Shown here: piece after piece, positions 34,501 to 45,071 of the stretch
Numbering within the stretch: the first letter of the stretch is position 1
Layout of the letters: each line of letters starts with the position of its first letter
Origin: Nectonema munidae
Taxonomy: Eukaryota; Nematomorpha; Nectonematoida; Nectonematidae
NCBI GenBank assembly: GCA_030549495.1
Contig: JAUIRK010000069.1
Span: 1,354,001 to 1,418,000 of the forward strand
DNA length: 64,000 nucleotides
Reading direction: 5' to 3'
Position numbers and translations under genes: made by a program
Notes under the pieces: generated by a model
What the model saw: the letters and a program-made list of their open reading frames with translations, nothing else
Told to the model about the DNA's origin: nothing
Databases searched by the model: none

Positions 34501-37025
34501 CGAATTGACGTGCATCAATTTTTATAGATGAGACACTTCTATCGAAAAAACTCAATCTAAGAGGGTCAATAGGAAATGCCTATATATTGCATTCTGTCCA
34601 TAATTAGATTTTGTTGATACTATCAGTATTTCGATCTCCTTGATTGAGTTGTGCGAGATATTCGTGTAGTGGGATCCAAATTTTTTTATCAGCCGGTTCT
34701 GTTACAATAAAAGTCAAATTTGTCAGCAAATAAACTGGTCAATTTTGATTATTTCACAATAAAATTTTAAAATAATGGTTAAACAAGCTGTTATGATGTT
34801 GAGGGTGCTTATTTTACTGTACAGTCTGTCCTATATAGACAGATAAATTAAGAAAAGACTACTGACAGCGACTAGTCGGTTCGTCGAACTCAGAACATTT
34901 AGTGAGACGCTTCTAGCAAACCGATGCGAACCGACTGAATCCTACTACTGCCTAGGACGTTGTGCACCTAAGTTACGTAGCGAGTTTTTGTTAAAACTTT
35001 TTTGGTACGAAATTACCAACTTAAGTACTTGGGTGCGAAATATCTTATAAGCAAAAGGAGAATGTCGCATTATTTTCGTTTTAAAAAGCCCATGTTCATG
35101 TTCTTTATGACTACGATTGTGAAGGAGAAAATAAAAATTAGAAAAACAATATAACACATTATATTTACTTCATCTTTTCAAGTTTGACATTTTTCGTGTT
35201 TCACACATATGAACATTCAAAATTGTGTTTAGTAGGCTAATAAGGGTTAATAATAATAACATATTTAATGAATTAGAATAGTTTTTTTTGCCACGAGCTC
35301 TATCAAATATTTGATCAGTCATACTAGAGCTACTCCATTTTGTAGCATCTAAAAATGAATAAAATCCAGAGAGAATGTTTTTTTTAATTAGATTAAACCA
35401 TTCATTTTGAAAAATAATTAACTGAGCATATGCAATCAGTGGGGGATTTATCAAAATATTTTACACATTTTATTAGGGAAGAAATTTGAAAACGTATGTA
35501 AAATAAATGATTAAAATTATATTACAAAGTCTTTTCTTCTTTCTTTTTGCTTTGAAAATCAATCAATGACTTCATCAATTTTGATTTCTATTTTAGGGTT
35601 AGCCAACCTTAATTTTTCTTGAATAGATTGCTGGTGGGGGGGGGGGGGGCCCCATGCATCCCCCTATCCCCCTCTCGGTCCATCATTGTATGCATGTACA
35701 AAAAATATTAATTTTAGTTTTATCAATGAGATGAGCATAAACACTCGAAAAAGAAAAGTATAAAAATTAGCAGGAAAGAGGGCAGTAACACAAAGACTAG
35801 TGATGGGACGATTAATGAGGATCGGAATAGTGGGAATCGGCGATTTTTTAATCTATCGGAATCACATCGTAAAAATTTACCGACCCTTGTCAATTATTTT
35901 TTTGAAACATATACAAAGTTAACATTTTATGTATAGCAAGGCTAATTAGTTTTTTCTCAAGTCAAAAACTTTAAAACGAACATTTAGATTTTAGACGCGC
36001 TTTGGGACCTAAGGTGTTTGAAATCAAAATAGAATAAACTTTCTGCTTGATTTGTATAATATTAATCTAAAATCTACATAACAGTAACATGTATGAATGT
36101 ATAGACAACATACAATATATGATTGAAAATCAAGATTGCCTAATTACTCTTGACTTCAAAGAGGCGTATAATGCATCTTATACAAGGCGCTGAAGCTATG
36201 ACGTTGTAGGAAGAAACGATGAAATTTCACAACAAAAACTTTACATTTGAAACCTCATAATTCCATAAAACGCTGTCTAACATATTCTTGTAATAAAGTA
36301 AAAAACAGATAATCTTTTCTGTTATGATCAACAAAATTAAGGATAATTGCTAATTGAATACTTGTTCGATTTGTGAAAAATCAAAGTTTTGTAATAAAAA
36401 GAACGATATTGGCATCGTGAATTTTTTAAGAATCGTCCAATTACTAATAAAGACATTCTTGGACGGGCTTAAAATTGATACTTAAATATTTTTTAAAAAA
36501 TTGGAATACTTATCGGCTCATCACCGTCTTTAAAATAACATTTCCTGCTCAACTTTATAAAACACAAAATTCGAGATATATTCTTTATCCTACGATGATA
36601 TAGTCATGTCGTAATATACATTATAAAGATCCTACATGAATCCACCTCTGCAAATAGGGGAAAAACATTAGGTATTCGACCAATTAAAATGGTGAGAATA
36701 TTATGTCAATATTATCATACAATGATTATCCAATAACATGAAAGATCACATTAATATCATTTCCAACACCCAAAAAATTATTGAACAGACGACAAAAAAC
36801 GGTTGATAAGATATGTCTGAAAGAATGGAAACGCAAATTGCAAACGTGTCTAAGGGTTAGCAAGACTACATGTTCCATACACTCTTATAAGATAGGATTG
36901 AAATTTATGGAACACGAATGATGAGTCGTGGTCCAGTTATGCGTGTAGAAAGTAAGTAAAAAGAGAAACTTCATCCCTAAAGAAAAGACGCAAATTGAAG
37001 AAAAGGGGAAATATAATCTTACCAT
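28489..37025 (-). CDS. TpnC: Troponin C (gene level, six coding exons)
   Basis: Exons on the minus strand are 37025-37023, 33460-33427, 33363-33220, 30551-30438, 29367-29233 and 28526-28489. They have AG/GT borders and join in phase to 155 codons plus TGA. The product is the calcium sensor of the thin filament, which binds troponin I and T. It has four EF-hand loops at residues 22-33, 58-69, 97-108 and 133-144. Loop 1 ([12 protein letters not shown]) lacks the acidic position 12 and is degenerate, as is common in arthropod troponin C. Loop 2 ([12 protein letters not shown]) and loop 3 ([12 protein letters not shown]) have Asp at position 12. Loop 4 ([12 protein letters not shown]) is canonical. 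The C-terminal VDFDEFLEMM is typical. Calmodulin is excluded by the degenerate loops and the unlike N-terminus. The first exon is the least certain part: an initiator ATG directly followed by GTAAGA, as known in calmodulin/TnC family genes. Confidence 0.88.
28777..29045 (-). repeat. Short copy of the tandem-repeat-cored element in a troponin C intron
   Basis: In reverse orientation this segment matches the right part of the large element at about 40240-41250. It carries AAGAAAGGATCATCATAGAATGA, one single GAGATGAGCTGTCA unit, ACCACTGAATTCAGCAT, and the end block CACTTTACGCCCC with AGCACTTGAGC. It looks like an internally contracted copy with one repeat unit instead of about four. Confidence 0.7.
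29233..29367 (-). CDS. TpnC: Troponin C exon with EF-hands 3 (part) and 4
   Basis: 135 nt, phase 1-1, from [14 protein letters not shown] to GSGTVDFD. Acceptor CTGTTTTAG, donor GTAAGA. Confidence 0.92.
29368..30437 (-). other. Troponin C intron
   Basis: AT-rich intron with a long A run near 30190-30209. No mobile element was recognised; a TCCTCCTTTATCCGATACTG stretch near 29783 resembles a Tigger-type terminus but has no partner. Confidence 0.45.
30438..30551 (-). CDS. TpnC: Troponin C exon with central linker
   Basis: 114 nt, phase 1-1, [18 protein letters not shown] through [12 protein letters not shown]. It holds the second half of EF-hand 2, the central helix and the start of EF-hand 3. 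Acceptor TTCTTAAAAG, donor GTAAGG. Confidence 0.92.
31256..31925 (+). mobile_element. hAT 5' fragment with BED zinc finger
   Basis: It starts with CAGTGTTGCCAGATTTACGG, a hAT-type terminus. It then has a + reading [20 protein letters not shown] (from 31674), [10 protein letters not shown], and after a frame change [15 protein letters not shown] with VGLKVLK. That resembles the N-terminal BED/CxxC finger of hAT transposases of this kind; the His pair is eroded. The rest of the gene is absent. It lies antisense in a troponin C intron and is a truncated relic. Confidence 0.5.
31926..33219 (-). other. Troponin C intron, unclassified GC-richer block
   Basis: The part at about 32175-32480 is GC-richer than its surroundings and shows no coding frame or recognised repeat. 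It is followed by the hairpin listed separately. It is probably an old mobile-element fragment of unknown type. Confidence 0.35.
32538..32587. repeat. Perfect 12-bp inverted repeat
   Basis: ATCACTAATTAG at 32538-32549 pairs perfectly with CTAATTAGTGAT at 32576-32587 across a 26-bp spacer. It could fold as a hairpin. Confidence 0.8.
33220..33363 (-). CDS. TpnC: Troponin C exon with EF-hand 1
   Basis: 144 nt, phase 1-1, [17 protein letters not shown] through ISDFDPT. Acceptor CTCTCTATCAAG, donor GTAAAT. EF-hand 1 lacks liganding side chains at loop positions 5 and 12. Confidence 0.92.
33427..33460 (-). CDS. TpnC: Troponin C N-terminal mini-exon
   Basis: 34 nt, phase 0-1, encoding [11 protein letters not shown]. 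The other two frames contain stops, so phase 0 at the start is forced and the previous exon must end on a whole codon. Acceptor TCTCATTTTAG, donor GTAAGT. Confidence 0.85.
34168..34267. mobile_element. piggyBac-like miniature element, decayed copy
   Basis: TTTAACGACCAGAATAATCAGACGAT and the right-hand TCAATTATAGTCGTTTATC ... CATTAA resemble the TTAA-flanked element at 50460-50580. It lies in troponin C intron 1. Both ends are eroded. Confidence 0.45.
34874..34936. repeat. Inverted repeat AGTCGGTTCG/CGAACCGACT
   Basis: Perfect 10-bp arms 43 bp apart in a GC-richer patch of troponin C intron 1. They may be the remains of a terminal or subterminal repeat of an unidentified element. Confidence 0.6.
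35798..36446. mobile_element. hAT-type non-autonomous element in troponin C intron 1
   Basis: The left end TAGTGATGGGACGATTAAT and the reversed right end TAGTAATTGGACGATTCTT form terminal inverted repeats with about 13 of 16 matches. The flanking 8-mers ACAAAGAC (35790-35797) and ATAAAGAC (36447-36454) agree at 7 of 8 positions, the hAT target-site length. The 649-bp interior has no coding capacity. Confidence 0.7.
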
Positions 37026-37220
37026 TTTTCAAAGTTTGAGAAGTGTGGGAGATTAGAAGAAACAGATAAGACCAGATGTGTGGAAAGAGATGAAGGAGAA
37101 TCAATAAAAAGCGAAGATCGTGTTGATGTGAAATGATGTTATGACAACGCGTTATAAGTTTGTGCGAGAAAGAGTTACGAGAAAAGGCGAAAATGGAGTC
37201 GGAGCAATTGCAAACCAATG
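37023..37220 (-). CDS. TpnC: Troponin C first exon: 5' UTR and initiator ATG (proposed)
   Basis: On the minus strand ATG at 37025-37023 is followed immediately by GTAAGA, the strongest ATG-donor combination I can see upstream. It ends in phase 0 as the next exon demands. The preceding ~190 nt are pyrimidine-rich, contain no long homopolymers and look like a leader. A TATA-like TTTTATAG lies at about 37222-37229, but it is weak evidence. Only the last three bases are coding; the 5' limit is a guess. Confidence 0.45.
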
Positions 37221-37229
37221 CTATAAAAT

Positions 37230-37969
37230 TGATGATTCACAATGTTTCTTAATTTAGCTATGTGTGCACAGAATTCGTGTTATTTGGCTTTGAAAATCAT
37301 GGCATAAAGACGTCATTGCAAATATTTTTTCTATCTTATGAGATTTGCCTTGGAATTTGCGTATCGAATTGATATTTTCATCATCGCCAGTGTGATTATT
37401 AAATCAATATGATTTAGAGAGAGATTGCGTATACAAAAAATATTGACTTCACAATCAATCATAATTTGTCGAAGAAATACACATAAGTGTTGTCGCAGTC
37501 TGCCAAGGATGACGACATTCACGCATATTTTTCTTTTACGCCTCCGCTTCACGTATTGAAAGCCAGCGCCCTTCAATGTCATATTTTCATTTCTCCTTGT
37601 CCTGTATTTCAACATTTCATTGAATGTTTGTTGTTCATATGGTAAATAGGAGGATGCTTATTTCATTTGTGCGTTCTAATGTGTCTAGTCAAAACGTCCG
37701 ATAATCAAAAAAGAATTCCAATCTTTTCTCTAGTCATTCTGTTTGTGCATGGCCGTTTCAGATATAGTATTATTAATCAGAGCTAAGGAGAAAGAATATA
37801 TACCACTTTTTAATTAATTTTTATAGCTATTTTTTTGTTTTTCCAATTCAAAAATGAATTGAACGCAAAATCTTAAAGAAACAAAAATTAAAATTCCAGA
37901 GATTAGACTTTAAAACAGAGGGATATGAAGTGATTAAATTAAATCATATTAGTGTTATGAGGCGTAAAA
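37230..37969. other. Upstream flank of troponin C
   Basis: It should contain the promoter of the minus-strand troponin C gene. I see no convincing muscle enhancer motif and no coding sequence. Confidence 0.35.
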
Positions 37970-40900
37970 CTCTCATCCTTCACTGTAAATTTAATAGTAC
38001 GAAATTAGCTGAATCATATACCTTCAAATTTCTTGATTTTTATTAAATCGCTAGCTGAATCTTTTGATACCATTTTCATGGTAGTTGAATGACCCTTTCA
38101 TGTCCAAAACTGTAAATCAAATTCAAAAATTGATTTTTTTCATCAAAATTTTGACATTATTTATAAAACTTGAAATTTATAATTATATACAGTTTTGAAC
38201 GCATAATATTTTATATATTTTATTTTTTCAATAATCATTGCTACTTTTTAGAAAATGTCAATCAAAATTTTGTTTGATAAAAAATATATCTAATAAAATT
38301 TTCCTTCAAATTTTACATAAAAAATGTTTTTATACTAAATCGAACATGCTGGTTTCATTTCTGGACTCATTTTTTACGTTTAGGATGTGAAAATACCTAT
38401 AAGTATTAATCAAATTTGCAGTTTACTTCTAAATATTGCCTCAAAAATATTCTCCCTAATTTTACATGAAATATATTTTTTCATACCAAATCAACCTATG
38501 CTAATTTTACTTCTGAAATCAATTTTTGCATTTAGAGGTTTTAAAATATCCGTCAGTGTCAATCAAATTTGGGTTATTTGTGGAAAACTATCTCCACAAA
38601 TATTCATTCTAATTTTAAATAAAATATATTTTATACCAAATCAACCATGCTAGTTACATTTCTGGACTAAGTTTTTGGTTTTTGAGAATATCTGCAAGCG
38701 TAAATAAAATATGTGGTTTAAGTTTGAAAACTGTTTTCAAATATATATCAAATTGTACATGAAATATATATTTTTATACCAAATCAACCATGCTAGTTTC
38801 ATTTATAGACTCAATTTTTGCATTTAGTATTTGAAAATACCTATAAGTATCAATCAAATTTGAATTTAGTCCTAAAATTTGTTTTCAAAAATATTGACTC
38901 AAATTTTACATAAATATATGTTTTTATAAAAAATTGATCATGATGGTTTCATTTCTGGATGTAGTTTTCGCATTTAGAGGTTATACTGCCAGTGTCAATC
39001 AAATTTGCCTTTTACGTCTGAAAAATATATCCAAAAATTTTCTCTCTAATTTTACATGAAATATAACTTTTATACCAAATCAACGATGATAGTTTTATTT
39101 TTGAAATCAGTTTTTAGCATTTAGAGATTTTAAAACGTCTGAAAGTGTCAATAAAATGTTGGATTTACGTCTAATGTCTACTGAATAATATTTTTGAAAT
39201 TTAAATAAAATATAGGTTTTATGCCAAATGGAAGATGCTGGTTTCATTTTAAGACTCAGGTTTAGCATTTATAGTTTTAAAATATCTGAAAGCTTCAATC
39301 AGATTTCGGTTTACTTCTAGATACTGTCTTCAAAAATATTTTTAAAAAAATAATTTTATACCAAATCGAGTATGCTGTACTCTATATATGTACTAGATAT
39401 TGTGTTAAAAAATATCTGGAAGTGGCAATTGAATTAGTAATGTATGCCTGAAAATCAGTTCTGTAAAATTTTTTCAAAAAATCGTTGTAATAAGTTATAT
39501 AGTAAAAATATACTTTTTTTATATATATTGGCTTATAATACTTTCTTCAATCATCTTGAGTATGAAATATTTATTTAAAAAAAACAAAACGTATAATAAA
39601 ATCTTTTGAAGATTAGTATGGGAGAATAAAGCAACCTAAAAATTAATTGAAAAGAGAACATGTGATCAAAAGAAATAATTTAAAAAATATGTATCTTGAC
39701 TAAATGGAAGATCTACCATGTTCCAATGAACTAGAAAGTGGTGTAATGATCTAATATTTGGTGCTTCAAAAAGATTTTGACTGTGAAAAAGAAGTTTCTC
39801 TTTTACAAATGAAAAATCCTTAAATCTATAGCTTATCATCTAGGATTACAATTATCATTTAGCTAAGATGGATAGGAAATCTAAAAATTTAGAATATGTC
39901 AGTTATCAAAACTGTCTTAGATGCCAATATGTAAAGATTTAGTCACTATCAAGATAATTTTTAATTTAAATTGAATTTGTCCATCGTTTTCCTCTTGCGT
40001 GAAAGAGAGAATCTTTTATTTGAAGGAGGTAGACAACTTTTTGTAGTTGAACAATGAACATCACGAATGATTCAGGCCAGATAATAAAATACACGATACT
40101 GATAAAAAAAAGCCTAAGATCATCATGAAGATTATTTAATCAGAATGTTTGAGAGAGGAAAAAAACAGTTCAAAATAAATTCTTAAATAAATTTTTTCAA
40201 ACACACATTGAAGAAAATCAATTTCTAATAAAAAAAAGGGCTACTAAGAAAGGATCATCATAGAATGAATAGCAAAATTAGTAAGTAAAGTATAGAAGAT
40301 ATGACGTAGAGACTACGAGCCGATAACGAATTTGTAGCCAAAAAGATGGAGGTCCTATCGAGTTACATAAGTTACTGTAGAATGAAATATTTTGAGTGAA
40401 TTAAACACCTAAAGTTGGTTTATTAAATAAATTAAGAAAATAATTACCAGAGAAATACTGCAAGTAGAATTTATTTTGAAGTTTATATATTTGACATTGA
40501 TTTACAGGTTTAATCGATTTTTTGATAGGTTTTATTGATTTCATAAAAAATGAACATCATCATTAAATTCTACATACTTAAAAATGGGTATATATGTATA
40601 AAAAAATTTTAATTCTGAGAAGGGCTGTCATATTAAAATTTTTTGTCAGGTTTGACTGATTTTCATAAAAAATGAATATCACGACTGAATTCAGCATGTT
40701 TGAAAATGGGTATATATGTGTAAAAAACTTTATATAATTATTTAGAAAAAAAGTTTCTTTTTGAGATGAGCTATCACATTTAAGTCAATTTTTTGACAGG
40801 TTTGATTGATTTTCATAAAAAAATGAATATCACCACTGAATTCAGCATACTTGAAAATGGGTATATATGTGCAAAAAACTTTATATAATTATTTAGATAA

Positions 40901-41250
40901 AAAATTTATTTTTGAGATGAGCTGTCACATTTATCAATTTTTAGACAAGTTTGATTGATTTCAATAAAAAATGAATATCACCACTGAATTCAGTATACTT
41001 GAAAAAGGGTATATATTTATAAAAAAAACGTCATATAATTATTTAGATAAAAAGTTTCTTATTGAGATGAGCTGTCAAAAATAAATCAATTTTTTGACAG
41101 TTTTGATAAAAATGGACACGACCACTGAATTCAGCATAGTTGAAATATATAATGCAACATTAAAATATTTATAATAACCTATTAATATCTGAGAAAAATA
41201 GGAAGGGGGCACTTTACGCCCCCAGCACTTGAGCGGACAAATTTAACCCA
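37970..41250. repeat. Tandem-repeat-cored non-coding element, large copy
   Basis: Three parts can be seen. First, a left block (GAATCATATACCTTCAAATTT, ATTTTCATGGTAGTTGAATGA) is shared with 19127-20260. Second, about eight diverged units of 137-151 bp from about 38300 to 39400 have a core like ATGCTGGTTTCATTTCTGGACTC. Third, at 40240-41160 a spacer shared with both other copies leads into about four units of 146-151 bp, each with GAGATGAGCTGTCA and CACTGAATTCAGCATACTTG. It ends in a GC hairpin (41205-41223) and AGCACTTGAGCGGAC, shared with the copy at 28777-29045. There are no long open frames. It may be one element or two merged ones. Confidence 0.65.
41205..41223. repeat. GC hairpin at element end
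   Basis: GGGGGC-ACTTTAC-GCCCCC is a perfect 6-bp G/C stem with a 7-nt loop in very AT-rich surroundings. The same site is recognisable, with a weakened stem, in the copy near 28800-28820. Confidence 0.8.
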
Positions 41251-42299
41251 ACACTAATAGGGTTAAGATGGTTTATAAGAGCATTTATTTAATTAACAAT
41301 TTCGTCTACTTGAAACTGGATTTATTTATTATCAAATTTTTCAAAAGATACTCACATTGGTTCCTAGTCAAAATCACCGAAAACTAGTCACTGCTAAGTT
41401 TTCGGAGATTTGGTAGCTGCGATTTTAGTTATCAGGGATTTTGACTAGATAACAATATAAAACGAGTGGCATAGATTAAAATGTAATGTATTAACTTATT
41501 GTATGCCTCTATAAAAATCCTCATGATAAACTACTAAACAATGCCTAAACTATTGCGATTACTGAGAATTCCGTAAATATTGAATACACCGTATCTTCTT
41601 ATGCCATGAGTAGTTCCGCTCATATTTTCTAACAATCATATTCTACGAGAGCGTATAACATGAAATGAAACAATGTGATGGATAGTTTTATCAATGCTGG
41701 CTTTTGCTCGGACATCATATTCAGAAAAAAGCTCATAAAATGATCAATCAATTTTGCAAAATAAGATTCAAGATCACAATTGAGCTTTCCCCTGCTGACA
41801 TGAAACAGCAAGTGTTGTAAAATCACAGGAAGCTTCATTAGACGCTTGAGATTCATTACATTTGATTCAATTCCCACACTGCCTTCACTTTTTTGGTTCG
41901 GGCTTGCTCTTTCTTCCTCCAACAATGAAGGACAAAATCAGAATGTGTGAAAAGTGTAGGATGATTGCGAGGGCTAGGATTTTTGAGAATGTTCGTTATC
42001 GGAGATTTTTAGTTTTATAAGTGTTTCACTCGCTTGTCCTTTTCTGAAAATTCCAGGCATTTCCCAATAATTTTAACGTGATGAGTTTATATATTTTTTT
42101 CAATATTTTATATTCACAAAGCTAGAATATGGTTTTTTACATTTTAAAATGTCATAGTTAGAAAACTGTGGAAAAATTAATATATATTTTTTACGTTTTA
42201 TGGATCGAATGTAGGAGTTTTGTCGGATAATCGTAGTCAACTTTTATTTCGAAACAATTTTTATTTAGTTTAGATACAACCTTTCTGATTTTTAACGAA
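41251..42299. other. Spacer with a small inverted repeat
   Basis: CTAGTCAAAATC at 41364-41375 and GATTTTGACTAG at 41437-41448 are perfect 12-bp inverted repeats. The rest is AT-rich. A minus-strand open frame at 41629-41925 has no recognisable domain. Confidence 0.4.
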
Positions 42300-43560
42300 G
42301 GGCATTCGTTATTTTTATACCGACAGTGTGCGAAGAATAAATCACATTATTGATACTAACACGCTTATTATTGATTTTAGCTCATAACTATGCGAAGAAA
42401 GATGAACACATGTTGCATTACGCGTTTGTGAGCGCAGTGAATTCCTATCTCGCATACGCTTCACCACATCTTTAGCACGCGTGTGTGGTTTATTTTATCG
42501 GGCTAGTGTACGCTTAGTTTATTTGTAGTGTTCCTAGCTTAAATCTTAGTCAAATATTAAAACGCTTATAACTTTCACATTTCTCAACATAATGCATCAT
42601 GCGATATACCAAATTAAAGCATTTTTTATGGCCTTTCATAATACATTAATTATATCATAAGTACTTAAGAAATGCCATTTTACTGTTTTTATTTTCCATG
42701 GGCTTCATACCATTAATTAGCAGATAAGGGATGCATATTTTTTATATTTGGCAATTTTAAACTAAAGCTTGTTAAATTTTGACAAATTTTCACCTTTAAT
42801 TTGTAACAATTTCCAAGACAATTATAAAACCACTCTACTATCAGAACCAAAATTTATTTGTAGATTTTTATAAAATAGTCTTGTTTTCAGTTTTTTTTTA
42901 TATTGCTTGACTTTTGGATTATTCGGCAAAATTTTGAGTTAGTGTATAATGTATACGATTAAAAATAGTTGACGAAATTTTATTTGCTTTTTTATTTTTA
43001 AAGATAAATATTTTTTTATTATTGTTATTATGCGATATACGAAAGCTAAGCTTTTTTTATTGGCTTTCAGAATACATTGCTTGTGTTATAAGTAATTGTG
43101 AATTAGCATTTTACTGTTTTATATAGAAGAGTATATATTTATTCATTTATACCGTCAATGTGCGATAAAAAAATCACACCATAGCAAATGCGTTTTTTAT
43201 ATTGCTTATAAATTATTCGATCATGCATCCTAACAAATTGCTGCATATTCCATGGGCTTCATTACCATTGTAATAATAAAATTCTTTTTTTTTTATAATT
43301 TTGTATCTTTCTGTTTTCTTCATAATTAGCAGATGAAAGGTGCATATTTTTTATATTTGCTAATTTTGAACTTTAACGGTTGTTACATTTTGAGAAATTC
43401 CCATCTTTAATCTGTAACAATTTCCAACACAATTATAAAATCAGAACAAAAACTTATTTTTAGAAAATTATTTGTTTTCAGTTTTTTATAAATTAACCTT
43501 CGTTTTTTACTTATAACTTTTGGATTAGTTTTCCATAATTTAAGTGCGGGTTTGACTTAC
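42300..43560. repeat. Diverged large direct duplication
   Basis: Several blocks recur in the same order about 450-800 bp apart. Examples are ATGCGATATACCAAATTAAAGC at 42600 with ATGCGATATACGAAAGCTAAGC at 43030; TACCGACAGTGTGCGAAGAATAAATCACA at 42320 with TACCGTCAATGTGCGATAAAAAAATCACA at 43150; and AATTAGCAGATAAGGGATGCATA at 42715 with AATTAGCAGATGAAAGGTGCATA at 43325. It is an old segmental or tandem duplication of non-coding DNA. Confidence 0.6.
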
Positions 43561-43894
43561 ACTTTGATTCCTCGAAAAAATAGGTTTTTTTGGAGCGCTT
43601 TGAAAGTTCACTGAAAATAAATGAGAAGAGATAAAGTTTGTTTTACCAAATTTTTTTATCTTATATATTCTTCATATTTTACCTACACGTATATTCAGTC
43701 AGGAAAGTAAATTAAAATTTTATTTAGGCTAATTTGGCCATTTAAAAATTGTGTATTGCTATAACAAAAAAGTGCACGTTAATAAAAAAAATAGATTTTA
43801 AATATTCATTCTACGACTTAAACCTAACAAGAAAAGTAATGTAATGATATATTCTCATAACCTGTACGGTTGAACGCGGGTAGACAACTTGCGT

Positions 43895-44240
43895 GTTATC
43901 TCCAACCTGTATATTACGATGATTCATCTCCAACCTGTATTCTATGATGATTCCTCTCCCACCTGTATTCTACGATGATTCATCTCCAACCTGTATTCTA
44001 CGATGGTTTCTATTCCATGTACAAATAACTAGGGAGACAATGTTCAACTTTCTGTTCACATTTTGCTAGATGTAAGATTTGATATACCTCATTCAGGGAG
44101 ACGATGCTACATAAGTTATTACCTATATACTACGATGGTTCATCTCCAACCTGTATACCGCGATGATTCATCTCCAACCTATCAGTTCATGCTAGATGTA
44201 AGATTTGATATACCTCATTCGGGGAGAGGATGTTAGATAA
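43895..44240. repeat. 28-bp tandem repeats within a duplicated block
   Basis: About four units of GATGATTCATCTCCAACCTG TATTCTAC-type (28 bp) run from 43917 to 44010 and two more from 44130 to 44185. They are interleaved with a larger repeated unit containing TGCTAGATGTAAGATTTGATATACCTCATTC and AAGTTATTACCTATA. That larger unit recurs at 44065, 44190 and, without the middle, at about 45080. Confidence 0.75.
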
Positions 44241-44370
44241 GTTATTACCTATATTTTTGTAATTTTTTCACAATATTAAATAATATATTTGTCAAATAAT
44301 CAAAATAAAATTCTGTAATCAAAGAATCGAAAAATATTGTTTAAAAAATCAAAAAATATGAAACTTTCTG

Positions 44371-45063
44371 GGTAATGTTTCACTATCCGTGCATTGATGA
44401 AAAGCAATTTTAATTGGAAAGAAGTTGTTCAATGATATAATGCTTTCATATGTCAATCTTTTCTTGAATGCGATTATAGTTTGAGTATCGCACTATACGT
44501 GCATTGTAGCAAATACAGTCTATGCCTGCCTCGATAATACGAGTATATCGACATGATACACATATAGTGCTGTGGGGACAGTCTGTGTTTCTCTTTCTTC
44601 ACTACTATACACATACACACATACAAATTGAAGACCAGTATTATGGACAATACATGCATAGTGCAACATGGACGAGATATTTAAAAAGAGGAAGACAAAT
44701 TTGTGCTGAAATTTTAATCAAGAGTTATTGAATTTTCAAGACGCAATAACATTTGTGAAATACCCTCTCTTTCACTGTTGTTATAACTCAAGTGTGTATG
44801 ATGAATCTAAAAAGATTTGTGTTGGTAACCCATATAGCTCATCTCATCATAGCATTATGCATAGACACGTTACATCGCACTATATGTGTATCATGTAGAT
44901 ATACTCGTATTATGGAGGCAGGCATAGACTGTATTTGCTACAATGCACGTATAGTGCGGTACTCAAACTATCTATAAGATTGACATATGAAAGCATTATA
45001 TCATTGAACAACTTTTCTAATTAAAATTGCTTTTCATCAATGCACGGATAGTGCAACATTACC
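44371..45063. mobile_element. Foldback element with ~200-bp inverted arms and 8-bp target duplication
   Basis: The left arm (44371-~44578) and right arm (~44865-45063, reversed) both start GGTAATGTT[T/G]CACTATCCGTGCATTG and stay above 90% identical by eye for about 200 bp. The target duplication ACTTTCTG is perfect (44363-44370 and 45064-45071). A sibling repeat unit at 44045-44074 shows the uninterrupted site (ACTTTCTGTTCACATTTTGCT), which confirms the insertion. Motifs like GCACTATACGTGCATTG recur within each arm. The ~290-bp centre has no coding capacity. The 8-bp duplication fits hAT or P-type transposases; the terminus GGTAATG is not one I can assign. Confidence 0.85.
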
Positions 45064-45071
45064 ACTTTCTG

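Noticed and set aside
35632-35655. G14/C4 run as a quadruplex or regulatory site
   Set aside because: A single homopolymer run in non-coding DNA; similar runs lie at miniature-element ends, and nothing supports a function.
36937-37218. 93-codon minus-strand open frame as a gene
   Set aside because: It covers the proposed troponin C leader and splice donor. The composition fits an untranslated region, and the peptide has no recognisable domain.
38300-39400. CRISPR array or centromeric satellite
   Set aside because: Units of about 147 bp are contiguous without spacers and strongly diverged, and they sit inside a bounded element with relatives elsewhere in the window. The similarity to nucleosome length is probably coincidental.
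41205-41250. Canonical Helitron 3' end
   Set aside because: A GC hairpin is present, but no CTRR followed by T occurs at the right distance, and no Rep/helicase coding is seen.
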